Origin: Streptomyces sp. NBC_01431
GTDB lineage: Bacteria; Actinomycetota; Actinomycetes; Streptomycetales; Streptomycetaceae
Reading direction: 5' to 3'
NCBI RefSeq assembly: GCF_036231355.1
Contig: NZ_CP109496.1
Location: forward strand, 7,068,001 to 7,132,000
DNA: 64,000 nt
The position numbers and the translations under genes were made by a program. A model generated the notes under the pieces. That model searched no databases. It was not told where the DNA came from and saw only the letters and a program-made list of their open reading frames with translations. Of the stretch, positions 9,030-17,751 are shown one piece after another. Each line of letters begins with the position of its first letter. Position 1 is the first letter of the stretch.

Positions 9030-9635
9030 TCAGCTGCCCGCCCCGGTGCGGCCCCAGTCCGGACCGCATCGGGCCCACGCCCGGTCCAGTCGCTCATACC
9101 GACGGCGTATCAGGCGCCATACGATCAACCGCCGTGCACCCTCGATCAGACCGCCCGCCGCCGCGGCGGCGCAGATTCCCGAGAACACGGCGTGTGTATC
9201 GGCGGCGGCCACGTCGATCGGGCGGGGCACCGGGCTGCCATGGTCGTCTGTCCATATCCGGAACGTGGCGCCGACAACGGGCGTCCGCTGCGGCGACGCC
9301 AGGGTCCCTGAATGCCAACTGCCGTCGTATGCCGTCCAGTTGGCCACCACCGGGGTGCGGCTGTCGCGGCCCGTCCACTCGTCGGGCTCGGGCACCTTCG
9401 CCCGTGGCCCGGCCGGGTGCATCACCACGGCCGTGGTCTGATGCCGGTGCAGGCGCTGCGCGGCGGCCGCCTCCCGCAGCGAGGTGTCCGTGAGCACGCC
9501 GCACACAACGCCCACGAGCGGTGCGACGAGGACGATGAGCACGAGCGCCACCAACGCCAGCCACGCCTCGGCCAGGTCGGTCTTACGGCGCAGCGGATTG
9601 CCGCGCCAGCGCCACACGCCCCGAACGGCTCGCAC
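9030..9635 (-). CDS. Rv1733c-family membrane protein
   Basis: This 201-residue protein has a first transmembrane helix (about residues 24-46, rich in Leu/Val), a mid extracytoplasmic segment with a WTAYDGSWHSG motif, a second hydrophobic helix near residue 165, and an Arg-rich cytoplasmic tail. This two-helix layout and the N-terminal NPLRRKTDLAEAW motif match the Rv1733c family of actinobacterial membrane proteins, whose function is unknown. The GTG at 9635 is preferred over the upstream start at 9737 because GGAAGGGGG lies just upstream and conservation appears to begin there. Confidence 0.85.
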   Translation of the reverse strand: MRAVRGVWRWRGNPLRRKTDLAEAWLALVALVLIVLVAPLVGVVCGVLTDTSLREAAAAQRLHRHQTTAVVMHPAGPRAKVPEPDEWTGRDSRTPVVANWTAYDGSWHSGTLASPQRTPVVGATFRIWTDDHGSPVPRPIDVAAADTHAVFSGICAAAAAGGLIEGARRLIVWRLIRRRYERLDRAWARCGPDWGRTGAGS

Positions 9636-9771
9636 CCGTGCACCCCCTTCCGCCTGTGTGCCCTCCCCGGCGGGGGACGGCACGGCCCGGGTGGATCGAA
9701 AGGGACCCGCCCCACCCGGCTGTCCTGTCCAACGCACCTGACACCCACAGGAGTTCCCGCGTCGCGCAGGG

Positions 9772-10605
9772 CTATGCGAGCACCTTCATCGGGTCACCGA
9801 TGCGGATGACGCCGGTGTGCTCCGGTATCAGCAGGACACCGAAGGCCAGCGAGCGGCCGATCATGCGGTGCCGGGCCAGGGTGCGCAGCGGCTCCTTGCC
9901 GCGCTCCGCGGTGTGCTGGTCGGTGGTGGTGATGACGCACCGGCCGCAGGGCTTGGTGATCCGGAAGGAGACCTCGCCGACCGAGATCCGCGACCAGGTG
10001 TCCTCGGCCCACGCCTCGGTTCCCTCCAGCACCACATTGGGCCGGAAGCGGTCCATCGGCAGCGGGCCCTCGGACGGATGGTCTCCCTGGGCGATCAGCG
10101 AGTTGAGGGCGTCGAGCGAGGCGAGGGTGGTGACCAGGAGCGGAAAACCGTCGGCGAAGCTCACCGTCTCGCCGGGCAGCGCGTACTTGGGGTCGATGGC
10201 CCTGCGCCGCGCCGGGTCGTCGAGGTGCATGAGGCGGACCTCGGCGCCGAGATAGTCACTGAACCACGCGTGCGCCGCCTCGGCCGCGGCCACCGCCTTG
10301 AACTTCGTCCCGAACAGGGTGACGCCCACGGACGCCAGCGGCTCCGGCGGGTCGAGTGCCAGGTCGGCCCGTCCGGACGCAGACAGTCGCACCCCGCCGC
10401 CCGGCAGTGTGGCGGCACTGCTCAAGGCCAGCTCGGGCCGCTCGCGTTGAGTGATGGCCGTGCCGTGTGCGTCGACCAGCATCCAGCGGCGGTCCCCGGC
10501 GAGCCCCCATGGCTCGACCGCCGCTCGTGCTGTCGCGTATCCCCCGACCGACTTGACGGGATGGATGGTGATCCCGTGTACGACTGCATCAAGTCCTGTG
10601 CGCAT
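9772..10605 (-). CDS. MOSC domain-containing protein (molybdenum-dependent reductase-like)
   Basis: The 277 residues have the MOSC N-terminal beta-barrel (HPVKSVGGYA at about 17-26, GLAGDRRWMLVD near 35) and the catalytic MOSC domain. The latter has FRPNVVLEG near 190 and a KPCGRCVITT motif near 220; the first Cys of this motif corresponds to the molybdenum ligand in mARC/YcbX enzymes. Family members carry sulfurated molybdenum cofactor and reduce N-hydroxylated compounds such as N-hydroxypurines. An electron donor partner is not adjacent. The ATG at 10605 fits the usual family N-terminus. Confidence 0.92.
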   Translation of the reverse strand: MRTGLDAVVHGITIHPVKSVGGYATARAAVEPWGLAGDRRWMLVDAHGTAITQRERPELALSSAATLPGGGVRLSASGRADLALDPPEPLASVGVTLFGTKFKAVAAAEAAHAWFSDYLGAEVRLMHLDDPARRRAIDPKYALPGETVSFADGFPLLVTTLASLDALNSLIAQGDHPSEGPLPMDRFRPNVVLEGTEAWAEDTWSRISVGEVSFRITKPCGRCVITTTDQHTAERGKEPLRTLARHRMIGRSLAFGVLLIPEHTGVIRIGDPMKVLA

Positions 10606-10662
10606 GAACCCATCCTGCCAGCCGCCTCGGACATGTGTCCGGGCGACCGGATCCGGCCCGGA

Positions 10663-11109
10663 TCAGTACCCGGTGCCCTGATAAGGCCGGTTGTACGGAT
10701 CCTCGTACTGCGCGGGCCGGGGCGCGGCGGGCCGCATGGCCTCGTACCCGGTGCCGGGCGCGGGGCGCTGCGGCATGCCCTGCTGTCCCTGGTAGCCGCG
10801 CTGCGCCGTGGGCTGCTGCGGGATGTACGGGGCGGGCGCGTGCTGGAGCGGCACCGGCTGCTGCATCTGCTGCTGGTACCCGTACGACGAGGCGTACGCG
10901 TTCTGCGGCGAGGGGGCGGCCGGCAGGGCCGGAAGAGCGGAGGGGAGGGCCGGCAGGTAGTGGTTGCCGGTGTCATAGAGGGAAGGCACTCGGATCGGGG
11001 CGATCTGAGGCGTACCCCGTTCTGCGACGAGGGAGTCGTAGATGGGGGTGTCCGGGAAGAACGGCGCGGAGTAGTAACCGCCGCCATAGGTGGAGCGGGG
11101 GGAGGTCAT
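10663..11109 (-). CDS. DUF6643 family Pro/Gln/Tyr-rich protein
   Basis: This 148-residue protein begins MTSPRSTYGGGYYSAPFF and has a conserved segment (IYDSLVAERGTPQIAPIRVP). It is followed by a low-complexity tail of Ala, Pro, Gln and Tyr ending in NRPYQGTGY. It matches my memory of the Streptomyces DUF6643 family, whose function is not known. There is no signal peptide or membrane helix. The ATG at 11109 is chosen because conservation starts exactly there; the upstream in-frame extension to 11418 overlaps the divergent TerD gene and is not coding-like. No convincing ribosome site is visible. Confidence 0.8.
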   Translation of the reverse strand: MTSPRSTYGGGYYSAPFFPDTPIYDSLVAERGTPQIAPIRVPSLYDTGNHYLPALPSALPALPAAPSPQNAYASSYGYQQQMQQPVPLQHAPAPYIPQQPTAQRGYQGQQGMPQRPAPGTGYEAMRPAAPRPAQYEDPYNRPYQGTGY

Positions 11110-11365
11110 GGCACATAAGTTAAGCCCACGATGTGGTCGTTGGGGAGCCCGATAAGAGGGTTGTTTTGCGTGTTCGGAGTGGCTGGGCATCACTAATGCG
11201 AGCGAACTTGGGAAAATCGGTCGCGCCGCGGCGTTGAGATCGTGTAAAGGGCAAGGTCGTGGGGGGTTACCGGCGGGTGGCCGGGGGAGGTGCCGGGCGG
11301 CCGACGGGGCGTTAGGTTGACGGTGCAGAAATCTTCCGGCACCGCGACGCGTGATGGGGGCGAGC
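11110..11365. promoter_or_regulatory. Divergent intergenic region between DUF6643 and TerD genes
   Basis: This 256 bp region separates two divergently transcribed genes and must hold both promoters. Its left half is clearly less GC-rich than the genes (runs such as aacttgggaaaatcgg near 11206). I see a weak ribosome site (GGGGG at 11356-11360) for the TerD gene but no unambiguous -35/-10 pair. No gene was recognised in it. Confidence 0.4.
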
Positions 11366-12691
11366 ATGTCCATGCTTAAAGGAGCCAATGTTCCGGTGCC
11401 GGTGCACTCGGTGCGCATCGAACTGGCGTGGCGGCCCGGTCCCGGAGTCCCGGATGTCGATGCCTCTGCGCTGCTGCTGGCCGGCGGTCGCGTCCGCTCC
11501 GACGCGGACTTCGTCTTCTACAACCAGCCGGCGCACTCGTCGGGGGCCGTACGCCACGAAGGAAAGCGGCCCGGCACCGACGCGGTGACGGACACCCTGT
11601 TCGTCGACCTCGCGCAGGTGGAACCGGCCATCGAGCGGGTGGTGCTGGCCGCCTCCGCCGACGGTGGCACCTTCGGCCGCGTACCCGGCCTGAGCGTCCG
11701 TGTCCTGGACGCGGCCACCGGGGCGGAGGTCGCCCGCTTCGACAGCCAGGACGCCACCGTCGAGACCGCCTTCATCCTCGGCGAGCTCTACCGGCGCCAG
11801 GGTGCCTGGAAGTTCCGTGCCGTCGGCCAGGGCTACGACAGCGGACTCGAAGGTCTGGCAACCGACTTCGGCATCAGCGTCGACAAGCCGCATCAGACCC
11901 CCGCTCCGGCGGCCTTCAGCCCCCCGCCCGCCTCCCTCGCCCACAACGCCTTTCCCGCGCCCCCCGGGCCCGCGCAGCCCGCACCGACCCTGCACGTGCC
12001 GTCGTCGCCGTTGACACCCCCGTTGACGTCGCCGTTGACGCCCCCGTCACCCGTGCGCCTCTCGAAAGTCACCCTCACGAAGGAGGCCCCCAGGGTTTCG
12101 CTCGCCAAACAGGGCGGCAGCTCGGGCGCGATGCGGGTGAATCTCAACTGGGAAACGCGCAAGCAATTCAGCGGCTGGGGAGCCAAGTTGGGGCGCGCCG
12201 TCGCCAACCACGCCGATCTCGATCTCGACCTGTGCGCCCTCTACGAGCTGGCCGACGGTCGCAAGGGCGTCGTCCAGGCCCTGGGCAACGCCTTCGGCGC
12301 GCTGCACCAGCCCCCGTACATCCACCTCGACGGCGACGACCGCACCGGCGCCGTCGAATCGGGCGAGAACCTCACCGTCAATCTCGACCAGAAGGACAAG
12401 TTCCGCCGGCTGCTGATCTTCGTCACCATCTACGAGGGCGCCCGCAGCTTCGCCGATCTGCACGCCACGGTGACCCTCCAGCCGCAATTCGGCGCACCGA
12501 TCGAGTTCTTCCTCGACGAATGCACCGTCCCCTCCACGGTCTGCGCACTCGCCCTCATCACCAACAACGGCGGCGACCTCGTGGTCCAGCGCGAGGCCCG
12601 CTACCTGGTGCCCGCGCGCGGCGTCAGCCCGCAGCGCACCATCGACCAGACCTACGGCTGGGGCATGAACTGGACGCCCGGCCGCAAGTGA
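11366..12691 (+). CDS. TerD-family stress/tellurium resistance protein, two domains joined by a Pro-rich linker
   Basis: The 441-residue protein has an N-terminal TerD-like domain (residues about 1-180, with VDASALLLAGGRVRSDADFVFYNQP), a Pro/Ala/Ser-rich linker (about 190-245) and a second TerD-like domain (about 250-441) with DLDLCALYELADGRKGVVQALG and DDRTGAVESGENL. TerD domains bind calcium through acidic residues, and the D-D-R-T-G-A segment is typical. They are linked to stress tolerance, tellurite resistance and differentiation in Streptomyces. The ATG at 11366 has GGGGG five bases upstream; a second ATG at 11372 is possible. Confidence 0.92.
   Translation: MSMLKGANVPVPVHSVRIELAWRPGPGVPDVDASALLLAGGRVRSDADFVFYNQPAHSSGAVRHEGKRPGTDAVTDTLFVDLAQVEPAIERVVLAASADGGTFGRVPGLSVRVLDAATGAEVARFDSQDATVETAFILGELYRRQGAWKFRAVGQGYDSGLEGLATDFGISVDKPHQTPAPAAFSPPPASLAHNAFPAPPGPAQPAPTLHVPSSPLTPPLTSPLTPPSPVRLSKVTLTKEAPRVSLAKQGGSSGAMRVNLNWETRKQFSGWGAKLGRAVANHADLDLDLCALYELADGRKGVVQALGNAFGALHQPPYIHLDGDDRTGAVESGENLTVNLDQKDKFRRLLIFVTIYEGARSFADLHATVTLQPQFGAPIEFFLDECTVPSTVCALALITNNGGDLVVQREARYLVPARGVSPQRTIDQTYGWGMNWTPGRK
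12008..12043 (+). repeat. 12 bp coding tandem repeat in the TerD linker
   Basis: CCGTTGAC occurs three times at exact 12 bp spacing (12008, 12020, 12032). It encodes a Leu-Thr-Pro/Ser-Pro repeat in the flexible linker between the two TerD domains. The unit keeps the frame, so copy-number change would only lengthen or shorten the linker. Confidence 0.85.
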
Positions 12692-12699
12692 GCCCCCCT

Positions 12700-13905
12700 T
12701 CAGAGCTGGTCGGGGGCGGCCTCGGGCCGGGAGTAGGTGCGCCCCTTCCAGGCCGCGCCCCGGCCGCGGTAGTGCCGCACGGCCGAGTCCACCGTCATCA
12801 GCAGGTACAGCAGCGCGGTGAACGGCAGCGCCGGGGCCAGCGCGAGCGGCTGGCGGTAGTAGCGGAGCATCGGCAGATACGTCCCCGCCATCACCAGCCA
12901 GGCGAGCCCGCCCGCCCACGCCGCCCCCGCGCTGCCGACGGCCAGCCCCGCGCCGAAGGTGACCGGCGGCGCCAGATAGACGAGGGCGAGGCCCGCGACG
13001 GTACCGAGCAGCAGCGCCGGGCTGTGCCGCAACTGGGCGTACGCGCTGCGGGAGATCATCCGCCACAGCTCCGCGAGGTGCGGATAGGGGCGCACGCTGT
13101 CCACGCCGTCCGCGAGACCCAGCCAGACCCGCCCGCCGGACGCGCGCACCGCGCGGGCCACCGACACGTCGTCGATCACCGCCTGCCGTACCGCGTCCGG
13201 AATCCGCGCCCGGTCCGCCGCATCCGCACGCAGGAGCACACAACCGCCCGCCGCCGCCGTCGCGCGGGGCCTTGGGGCATTGATCCAGCGGAACGGATAC
13301 AACTGCGCGAAGAAGTAGACGAACGCCGGGACGATCAGCCGCTCCCAGCCGCTCGCCACACGCAACCGGGCCATCTGCGAGACCAGGTCGAAACCGCTGC
13401 CCGCCGCCGCGACCAGCTTGCGCAGACTGTCCGGCTCATGCGCGATGTCGGCGTCGGTGAGCAGGAGGTACTCCGGCCCGCGAGCCCTCGCCAGGGCCAT
13501 GCCCTCACGCAGCGCCCACAGCTTCCCGGTCCAGCCCGCCTCCGGCTCCCCGGGCGAGACGAGTGTCAGCGGCAGCCCCCCGTGCCGCTGTGCCAGCGAC
13601 CGCGCGAGCTCGCCCGTGCCGTCCGAGCTCCCGTCGTCCACCAGGTAGATCTCCGCCCTGCCGGGATAGTCCTGGGCGAGCAGCGACGGAAGGCTCAACG
13701 GCAGCACCTCCGCCTCGTCGCGGGCCGGCACCACCACAGCGACATCCGGCCAATGTGCCGGGTCCACCTGTGGGGGCAGTCGCTGGTCGGTACGCCAGAA
13801 GAAACCCTGCCCGAGCAGCAGCCATAGCCAGATGATCAAGGACACCAGGGCGATCCATGCGAGGGCGCTCACCCGCCGCAGTCTGCCCCACCTGCCGCGC
13901 TCCAC
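12700..13905 (-). CDS. Membrane glycosyltransferase family 2 (HpnB-like)
   Basis: The 401-residue protein has an N-terminal transmembrane helix (about residues 14-34) and a GT-A domain with VVVPARDEAEVLP, the VDDGSSDGT nucleotide motif near 90, the metal-binding TDADI near 150, and a DDVSVARAVR acceptor motif near 245. Hydrophobic helices follow to residue about 375. Overall this resembles the hopene-associated glycosyltransferase HpnB and related lipid glycosyltransferases; no hopanoid genes are adjacent. The GTG at 13905 has GAGGT upstream and is preferred over the GTG at 13872. It is convergent with the TerD gene (8 bp apart) and divergent from the racemase gene. Confidence 0.88.
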   Translation of the reverse strand: MERGRWGRLRRVSALAWIALVSLIIWLWLLLGQGFFWRTDQRLPPQVDPAHWPDVAVVVPARDEAEVLPLSLPSLLAQDYPGRAEIYLVDDGSSDGTGELARSLAQRHGGLPLTLVSPGEPEAGWTGKLWALREGMALARARGPEYLLLTDADIAHEPDSLRKLVAAAGSGFDLVSQMARLRVASGWERLIVPAFVYFFAQLYPFRWINAPRPRATAAAGGCVLLRADAADRARIPDAVRQAVIDDVSVARAVRASGGRVWLGLADGVDSVRPYPHLAELWRMISRSAYAQLRHSPALLLGTVAGLALVYLAPPVTFGAGLAVGSAGAAWAGGLAWLVMAGTYLPMLRYYRQPLALAPALPFTALLYLLMTVDSAVRHYRGRGAAWKGRTYSRPEAAPDQL

Positions 13906-13940
13906 ACAGGACCTCGGGCGGTTGGCCCGGGACCGTCGAC

Positions 13941-13946
13941 TATGGT
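13941..13946 (+). promoter_or_regulatory. -10 box for a probable leaderless racemase transcript
   Basis: TATGGT ends 6 bases before the GTG at 13953, and there is no ribosome site between them. Transcription would start at or next to the start codon, giving a leaderless mRNA. No good -35 is visible. Confidence 0.5.
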
Positions 13947-13952
13947 GACCGG

Positions 13953-14735
13953 GTGAAGATCGCGCTCATGGACTCCGGAATCGGCCTGCTCGCCGCGGCC
14001 GCCGCGGTGCGCCGGCTGCGCCCTGACGCCGAACTCGTTATCTCCAGCGACCCGGACGGCATGCCATGGGGTCCGCGCACACCCGACAGCGTCACCGAGC
14101 GGGCGCTCGCCGTGGCCAGGGCCGCGGCGGCCCTCGAACCGGACGCGCTGATCATCGCCTGTAACACGGCCTCCGTGCACGCGCTGCCAGCGATCCGTGC
14201 CGCCCTCGAACCGCGGATCCCGGTGATCGGCACCGTACCCGCGATCAAACCGGCCGCGGCCACCGGTGGCCCCTTCGCCATCTGGGCGACCCCCGCCACC
14301 ACCGGCAGCCCCTACCAGCGCGGCCTCATCCGCGATTTCGCCGACGGAGTGCCCGTCACCGGGGTGCCCTGTCCCGGACTGGCCGAAGCCGTGGAGCACG
14401 CCGACGACGCCGCGATCGACCGGGCGATCGCCGTGGCCGCCGCCCTCACCCCGCCCGAGGTAACGACCATCGTCCTGGGCTGCACCCATTACGAGCTGGT
14501 CGCCGAACGCATCCGTACGGCCCTGCGCCCCGACGGCGGCCCGCTCACGTTCTTCGGCAGCGCCGAACCCGTCGCCGCCCAGGGCCTGCGCCGGGCCGGA
14601 ATCGCCCCCGCGCCGGACGCCGCCCAGGTGGGCGGCCTGACCGTGCTGCTCAGCGGGCGCCCCGGCGACCTGCCCGGCGTCGCCCTCGCCTACCCCGAAG
14701 GGCGCCTGCTACAGGCTGTCAGCCCTGCTCACTGA
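13953..14735 (+). CDS. Aspartate/glutamate racemase family protein (MurI-like)
   Basis: The 260-residue protein has the racemase signatures: an N-terminal DSGIGLL loop, the first catalytic cysteine in ACNTAS (about residue 70) and the second in GCTHYEL (about residue 180). Glutamate racemase makes D-glutamate for peptidoglycan. The N-terminus (MDSGIG with SSDPDGMPWG) differs from the classic MurI start, so it may be a paralogue with another substrate or role. The GTG at 13953 directly precedes the conserved KIALMDSG segment; the longer frame from 13857 overlaps the divergent gene and lacks conservation. Confidence 0.85.
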   Translation: MKIALMDSGIGLLAAAAAVRRLRPDAELVISSDPDGMPWGPRTPDSVTERALAVARAAAALEPDALIIACNTASVHALPAIRAALEPRIPVIGTVPAIKPAAATGGPFAIWATPATTGSPYQRGLIRDFADGVPVTGVPCPGLAEAVEHADDAAIDRAIAVAAALTPPEVTTIVLGCTHYELVAERIRTALRPDGGPLTFFGSAEPVAAQGLRRAGIAPAPDAAQVGGLTVLLSGRPGDLPGVALAYPEGRLLQAVSPAH

Positions 14736-14769
14736 GCGCCGAGCAGCTGCCGCCCCAGCGGAATCTGAG

Positions 14770-14775
14770 TACGCT
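14770..14775 (+). promoter_or_regulatory. -10 box for a probable leaderless transcript
   Basis: TACGCT ends 7 bases before the ATG at 14783. No ribosome site is present in those 7 bases, so a leaderless transcript is likely. The matching -35 is not clear. Confidence 0.45.
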
Positions 14776-14782
14776 GCTGAGC

Positions 14783-15370
14783 ATGAGGGAACCGCCCCCG
14801 AAGCACCCCACGCCCCCCGAGTCCCGCGACGGATCCGGCGCTGCCGAGCCTTCGCCGGAGGTCTGGACCGGTAGCGCCACCAACCGCGCCCAGTGGCTCC
14901 TGGCGGCCGGAGGCGCGGCCTGCATCGCCCTCGGTATCGAGCTGGCCGTGGACTCGACCTGGACGTCGGGCATCGCCCCGCTGCTCATGTCCGTCATCGG
15001 CTGCGTGACGGCCGGACTCCTCGTGATCTTCGGTACCCTCGCCTTCGTCCATGTGGCGGTGAAGGTCGACAGCGACTGCCTGGAAGTGCGCTGCGGCCAC
15101 ATCGGACTGCCGCGCCGCGTCATCCCCCTCGCCCATGTGGTCGGCGCCGACTTCGCACCCCGGGTCACCCCCCGCCAGTGGGGCGGCTGGGGCTACCGCT
15201 GGCGGCCCGAGATGGGCACCGCCGTGGTCGTGCGCCGCGGCGAGGGCCTGGTGCTCCGGCTCGGCGACGGACGCGTCTTCACGGTCACCGTCGACGACGC
15301 CGAAGCGGCGGTCCTGGTCATCCGCGACAGGCTGAGCCTGCTGGGCACGGGAAAGCCCGTCGAGGCCTGA
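14783..15370 (+). CDS. Small membrane protein of unknown function
   Basis: The 195 residues begin with a Pro/Ser-rich cytoplasmic stretch, followed by two adjacent transmembrane helices (about 38-57 and 67-90). A soluble C-terminal domain then carries beta strands such as VKVDSDCLEVRCGHIGLPRRVIPL and VVVRRGEGLVLRLGDGRVFTVTV. This C-terminal part looks like a PH-like (bacterial PH) domain found after paired helices in DUF3093-type proteins, but I cannot name the family with certainty. It sits between the racemase and lnt genes, all on the plus strand, with a separate promoter-like box. Confidence 0.85.
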   Translation: MREPPPKHPTPPESRDGSGAAEPSPEVWTGSATNRAQWLLAAGGAACIALGIELAVDSTWTSGIAPLLMSVIGCVTAGLLVIFGTLAFVHVAVKVDSDCLEVRCGHIGLPRRVIPLAHVVGADFAPRVTPRQWGGWGYRWRPEMGTAVVVRRGEGLVLRLGDGRVFTVTVDDAEAAVLVIRDRLSLLGTGKPVEA

Positions 15371-15450
15371 CCACACGCTGAGTGAGGGACCGAGCCGCCG
15401 CGGTGGAAGCACCCGAAGAACTGGACTCCCCTCTCCACAGACACCCACCG

Positions 15451-15456
15451 TAGACT
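15451..15456 (+). promoter_or_regulatory. -10 box for a probable leaderless lnt transcript
   Basis: TAGACT ends 7 bases before the GTG at 15464. No ribosome site is visible upstream of the GTG, as expected for a leaderless gene. Confidence 0.5.
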
Positions 15457-15463
15457 CCGCCGG

Positions 15464-17080
15464 GTGAGCACCACCGAAACCCCCACAACCGAGCCCGAAC
15501 GGCTTGGACCGCAGCCTGCCGCCCCCTCGCGGCTGCGGGGACTGCCCAACCGTCTCGCCCGGCCCGCGGTGGCCGCGCTCGGGGGTGTGCTCCTGTACTT
15601 GAGCTTCCCGCCCAGGCCCCTGTGGTGGCTGGCACTGCCCGCCTTCGCCGTCCTCGCCGGGGTGCTGCGCGGCCGGAGCTGGAAGGCCGGGCTCGGCCTC
15701 GGCTACCTCTTCGGTCTCGGCTTCCTGCTCCCGCTCCTGGTGTGGACCGGTGTGGAGGTCGGCCCAGGACCCTGGCTGGGCCTCGCCGCGATCGAGGCCC
15801 TGTTCGTCGGCGCGGCCGGCGCGGGCATCGCCGTGGTCTCCAGGCTTCCGCTGTGGCCTGTCTGGGCGGGCGCCATGTGGGTGGCCTCCGAGGCGGCCCG
15901 CGCGCGGGTTCCGTTCGGCGGCTTCCCCTGGGGCAAGGTCGCCTTCGGCCAGGCCGACGGGACGTTCCTGCCGCTCGCCGCCCTGGGCGGCACCCCCGTT
16001 CTCGGCTTCGCCGTGGTGCTGTGCGGTTTCGGACTGTACGAGTGCGTCCGGCAGGCGGTCCGGCGGCGGCGCACCGGGCAGCTGCGCAAGGGGGCGGCGG
16101 TGGGCGCCCTGCTCACGGTCCTCGTGCCGGTCGCCGCGTCGTTCGGTGCCCGAGCCCTGGTCAGCGACTCGGCCGAGGACGGCACCGCCACCGTCGCGGT
16201 GATCCAGGGCAATGTGCCTCGCCTCGGCCTCGACTTCAACTCCCAGCGCCGGGCCGTGCTCGACTACCACGTACGCGAAACACTGCGGCTCGCCGACGAA
16301 GTGAGGGCAGGGAAGAAGCCGAAGCCCGACTTCGTGCTGTGGCCGGAGAACTCCTCCGACGTCGACCCCTTCGTGGACGACGACGCCCGCGCCGCCATCG
16401 ACCAGGCCGCCAAGACCATAGGCGCACCGATCTCGGTCGGCGCCGTGGTCGGCGGCTATGGCGCCAAGCTCTACAACGAGCAGGTCCTCTGGGACCCGAA
16501 GGCGGGGCCCGTCGCCACCTACGACAAGCGCCAGATCCAGCCGTTCGGCGAGTACATCCCGCTGCGTGGACTCATCGGCACCTTCGCCCCCGGCTACACC
16601 TCCATGGTGCGCGAGGACTTCAACCGCGGAACCAAACCGGGTCTGTTCACCATGGCCGGCACCAAGGTCGGCATCGCCACCTGCTACGAGGCCGCCTTCG
16701 ACTGGGCCGTGCGCGACACCGTCACCGCGGGCGCCCAGCTGATCTCCGTGCCGAGCAACAACGCCACGTTCGACCGCAGCGAGATGACCTACCAGCAGCT
16801 CGCGATGTCACGGGTCCGCGCGGTGGAGCACAGCAGGACCGTCACCGTCCCCGTCACCAGCGGGGTCAGCGCCGTGATCATGCCTGACGGCAAGGTCGTG
16901 CAGAAGACCGCGATGTTCACCCCGGCCGCGCTCGACGCCAAGGTGCCGCTGCGCTCCTCGCAGACCCCCGCCACCCGGCTCGGCACGCTGCCCGAATGGG
17001 TGCTCGTGGCTGCCGCCGCCGCAGCCTTGGCCTGGGCCGTCACCCGGTCCGTACGGGCCCGGCGCACCACCAAGGACTGA
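15464..17080 (+). CDS. lnt: Apolipoprotein N-acyltransferase
   Basis: The 538-residue protein has about seven hydrophobic segments (residues 30-210) followed by a periplasm-facing nitrilase domain. The catalytic triad is intact: Glu295 in VLWPENSS, Lys355 in YDKRQIQPFGEY, and Cys407 in IATCYEAA. A last transmembrane helix lies near residue 515. Lnt moves an acyl chain from a phospholipid to the N-terminal cysteine of lipoproteins. Streptomyces genomes usually carry two paralogues; this could be either. It begins with GTG and no ribosome site, 93 bp after the preceding gene. Confidence 0.95.
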   Translation: MSTTETPTTEPERLGPQPAAPSRLRGLPNRLARPAVAALGGVLLYLSFPPRPLWWLALPAFAVLAGVLRGRSWKAGLGLGYLFGLGFLLPLLVWTGVEVGPGPWLGLAAIEALFVGAAGAGIAVVSRLPLWPVWAGAMWVASEAARARVPFGGFPWGKVAFGQADGTFLPLAALGGTPVLGFAVVLCGFGLYECVRQAVRRRRTGQLRKGAAVGALLTVLVPVAASFGARALVSDSAEDGTATVAVIQGNVPRLGLDFNSQRRAVLDYHVRETLRLADEVRAGKKPKPDFVLWPENSSDVDPFVDDDARAAIDQAAKTIGAPISVGAVVGGYGAKLYNEQVLWDPKAGPVATYDKRQIQPFGEYIPLRGLIGTFAPGYTSMVREDFNRGTKPGLFTMAGTKVGIATCYEAAFDWAVRDTVTAGAQLISVPSNNATFDRSEMTYQQLAMSRVRAVEHSRTVTVPVTSGVSAVIMPDGKVVQKTAMFTPAALDAKVPLRSSQTPATRLGTLPEWVLVAAAAAALAWAVTRSVRARRTTKD

Positions 17081-17103
17081 ACGGCCGGTTCCGGGTGGCC
17101 GGT

Positions 17104-17109
17104 TAGGGT
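17104..17109 (+). promoter_or_regulatory. -10 box for the NUDIX gene (probably leaderless)
   Basis: TAGGGT ends 6 bases before the ATG at 17116. The intervening cggggc has a weak purine stretch but no proper ribosome site. Confidence 0.45.
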
Positions 17110-17115
17110 CGGGGC

Positions 17116-17598
17116 ATGGCAACTCCTGACTTCATTCGAGACATCCGGGCGGTCGCCGGGCACCAGCTGCTCCTGCTGCCGGGCGTGAGCGCCATCGTCT
17201 TCGACGACGAGGGCCGGGTCCTCCTCGGCCGACGGGCCGACAACGGTCAGTGGTCGACCATCGGCGGCATCCCCGAGCCGGGGGAGGAGCCCGCCGACAC
17301 CGCGGTCCGCGAGGTGTACGAGGAGACCGGCGTACGGTGCGTCGCCGAGCGGGTGGTGCTGGTCGAAGCCGCGCGTCAGAGCATCACCTACCCCAACGGT
17401 GACGTCTGCCAGTTCATGGACATCTGCTTCAGGTGCCGGGCCACCGGCGGCGAGGCCCGTGTCAACGACGACGAATCGCTCGAAGTGGGCTGGTTCGCCA
17501 TGGACGCGCTGCCCAGGCTCAGCGACTTCGCGCTGTTCCGCATCAAGCAGGCACAGTCGGACGCCCCCACATGGTTCAAGCCCAGCACCGCGGTGTGA
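17116..17598 (+). CDS. NUDIX hydrolase
   Basis: The 160-residue protein has a complete Nudix box at about residues 54-76 (G-x5-E-x7-RE-x2-EE-x-G, seen as GGIPEPGE with REVYEETGV). Catalytic glutamates are present. NUDIX enzymes cleave nucleoside diphosphates linked to another group; the target cannot be read from the motif. The C-terminal FALFRIKQAQSDAPTWFKPS tail is characteristic of a streptomycete subgroup. It lies 35 bp after lnt with its own -10 box. Confidence 0.93.
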   Translation: MATPDFIRDIRAVAGHQLLLLPGVSAIVFDDEGRVLLGRRADNGQWSTIGGIPEPGEEPADTAVREVYEETGVRCVAERVVLVEAARQSITYPNGDVCQFMDICFRCRATGGEARVNDDESLEVGWFAMDALPRLSDFALFRIKQAQSDAPTWFKPSTAV

Positions 17599-17751
17599 AC
17601 CACGTGCGCCGACCATATGGGCGGCGGGTAGCGCCCCGCGCTCGCGGCCAGGCGGTCGCGGCGAGGGCGGTCCGCGCTCGGGCTCCCCTGCCCGCCATAA
17701 CGCCATGAGTGGCGATGGCCCTCCCGAGCCCGGTCGCCAACTCGCCTGTCC

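Noticed and set aside
6889..9441. 850-codon plus-strand open frame
   Set aside because: Antisense to the beta-helix/AAA gene; composition is Arg/Gly/Ala-rich without any recognisable domain.
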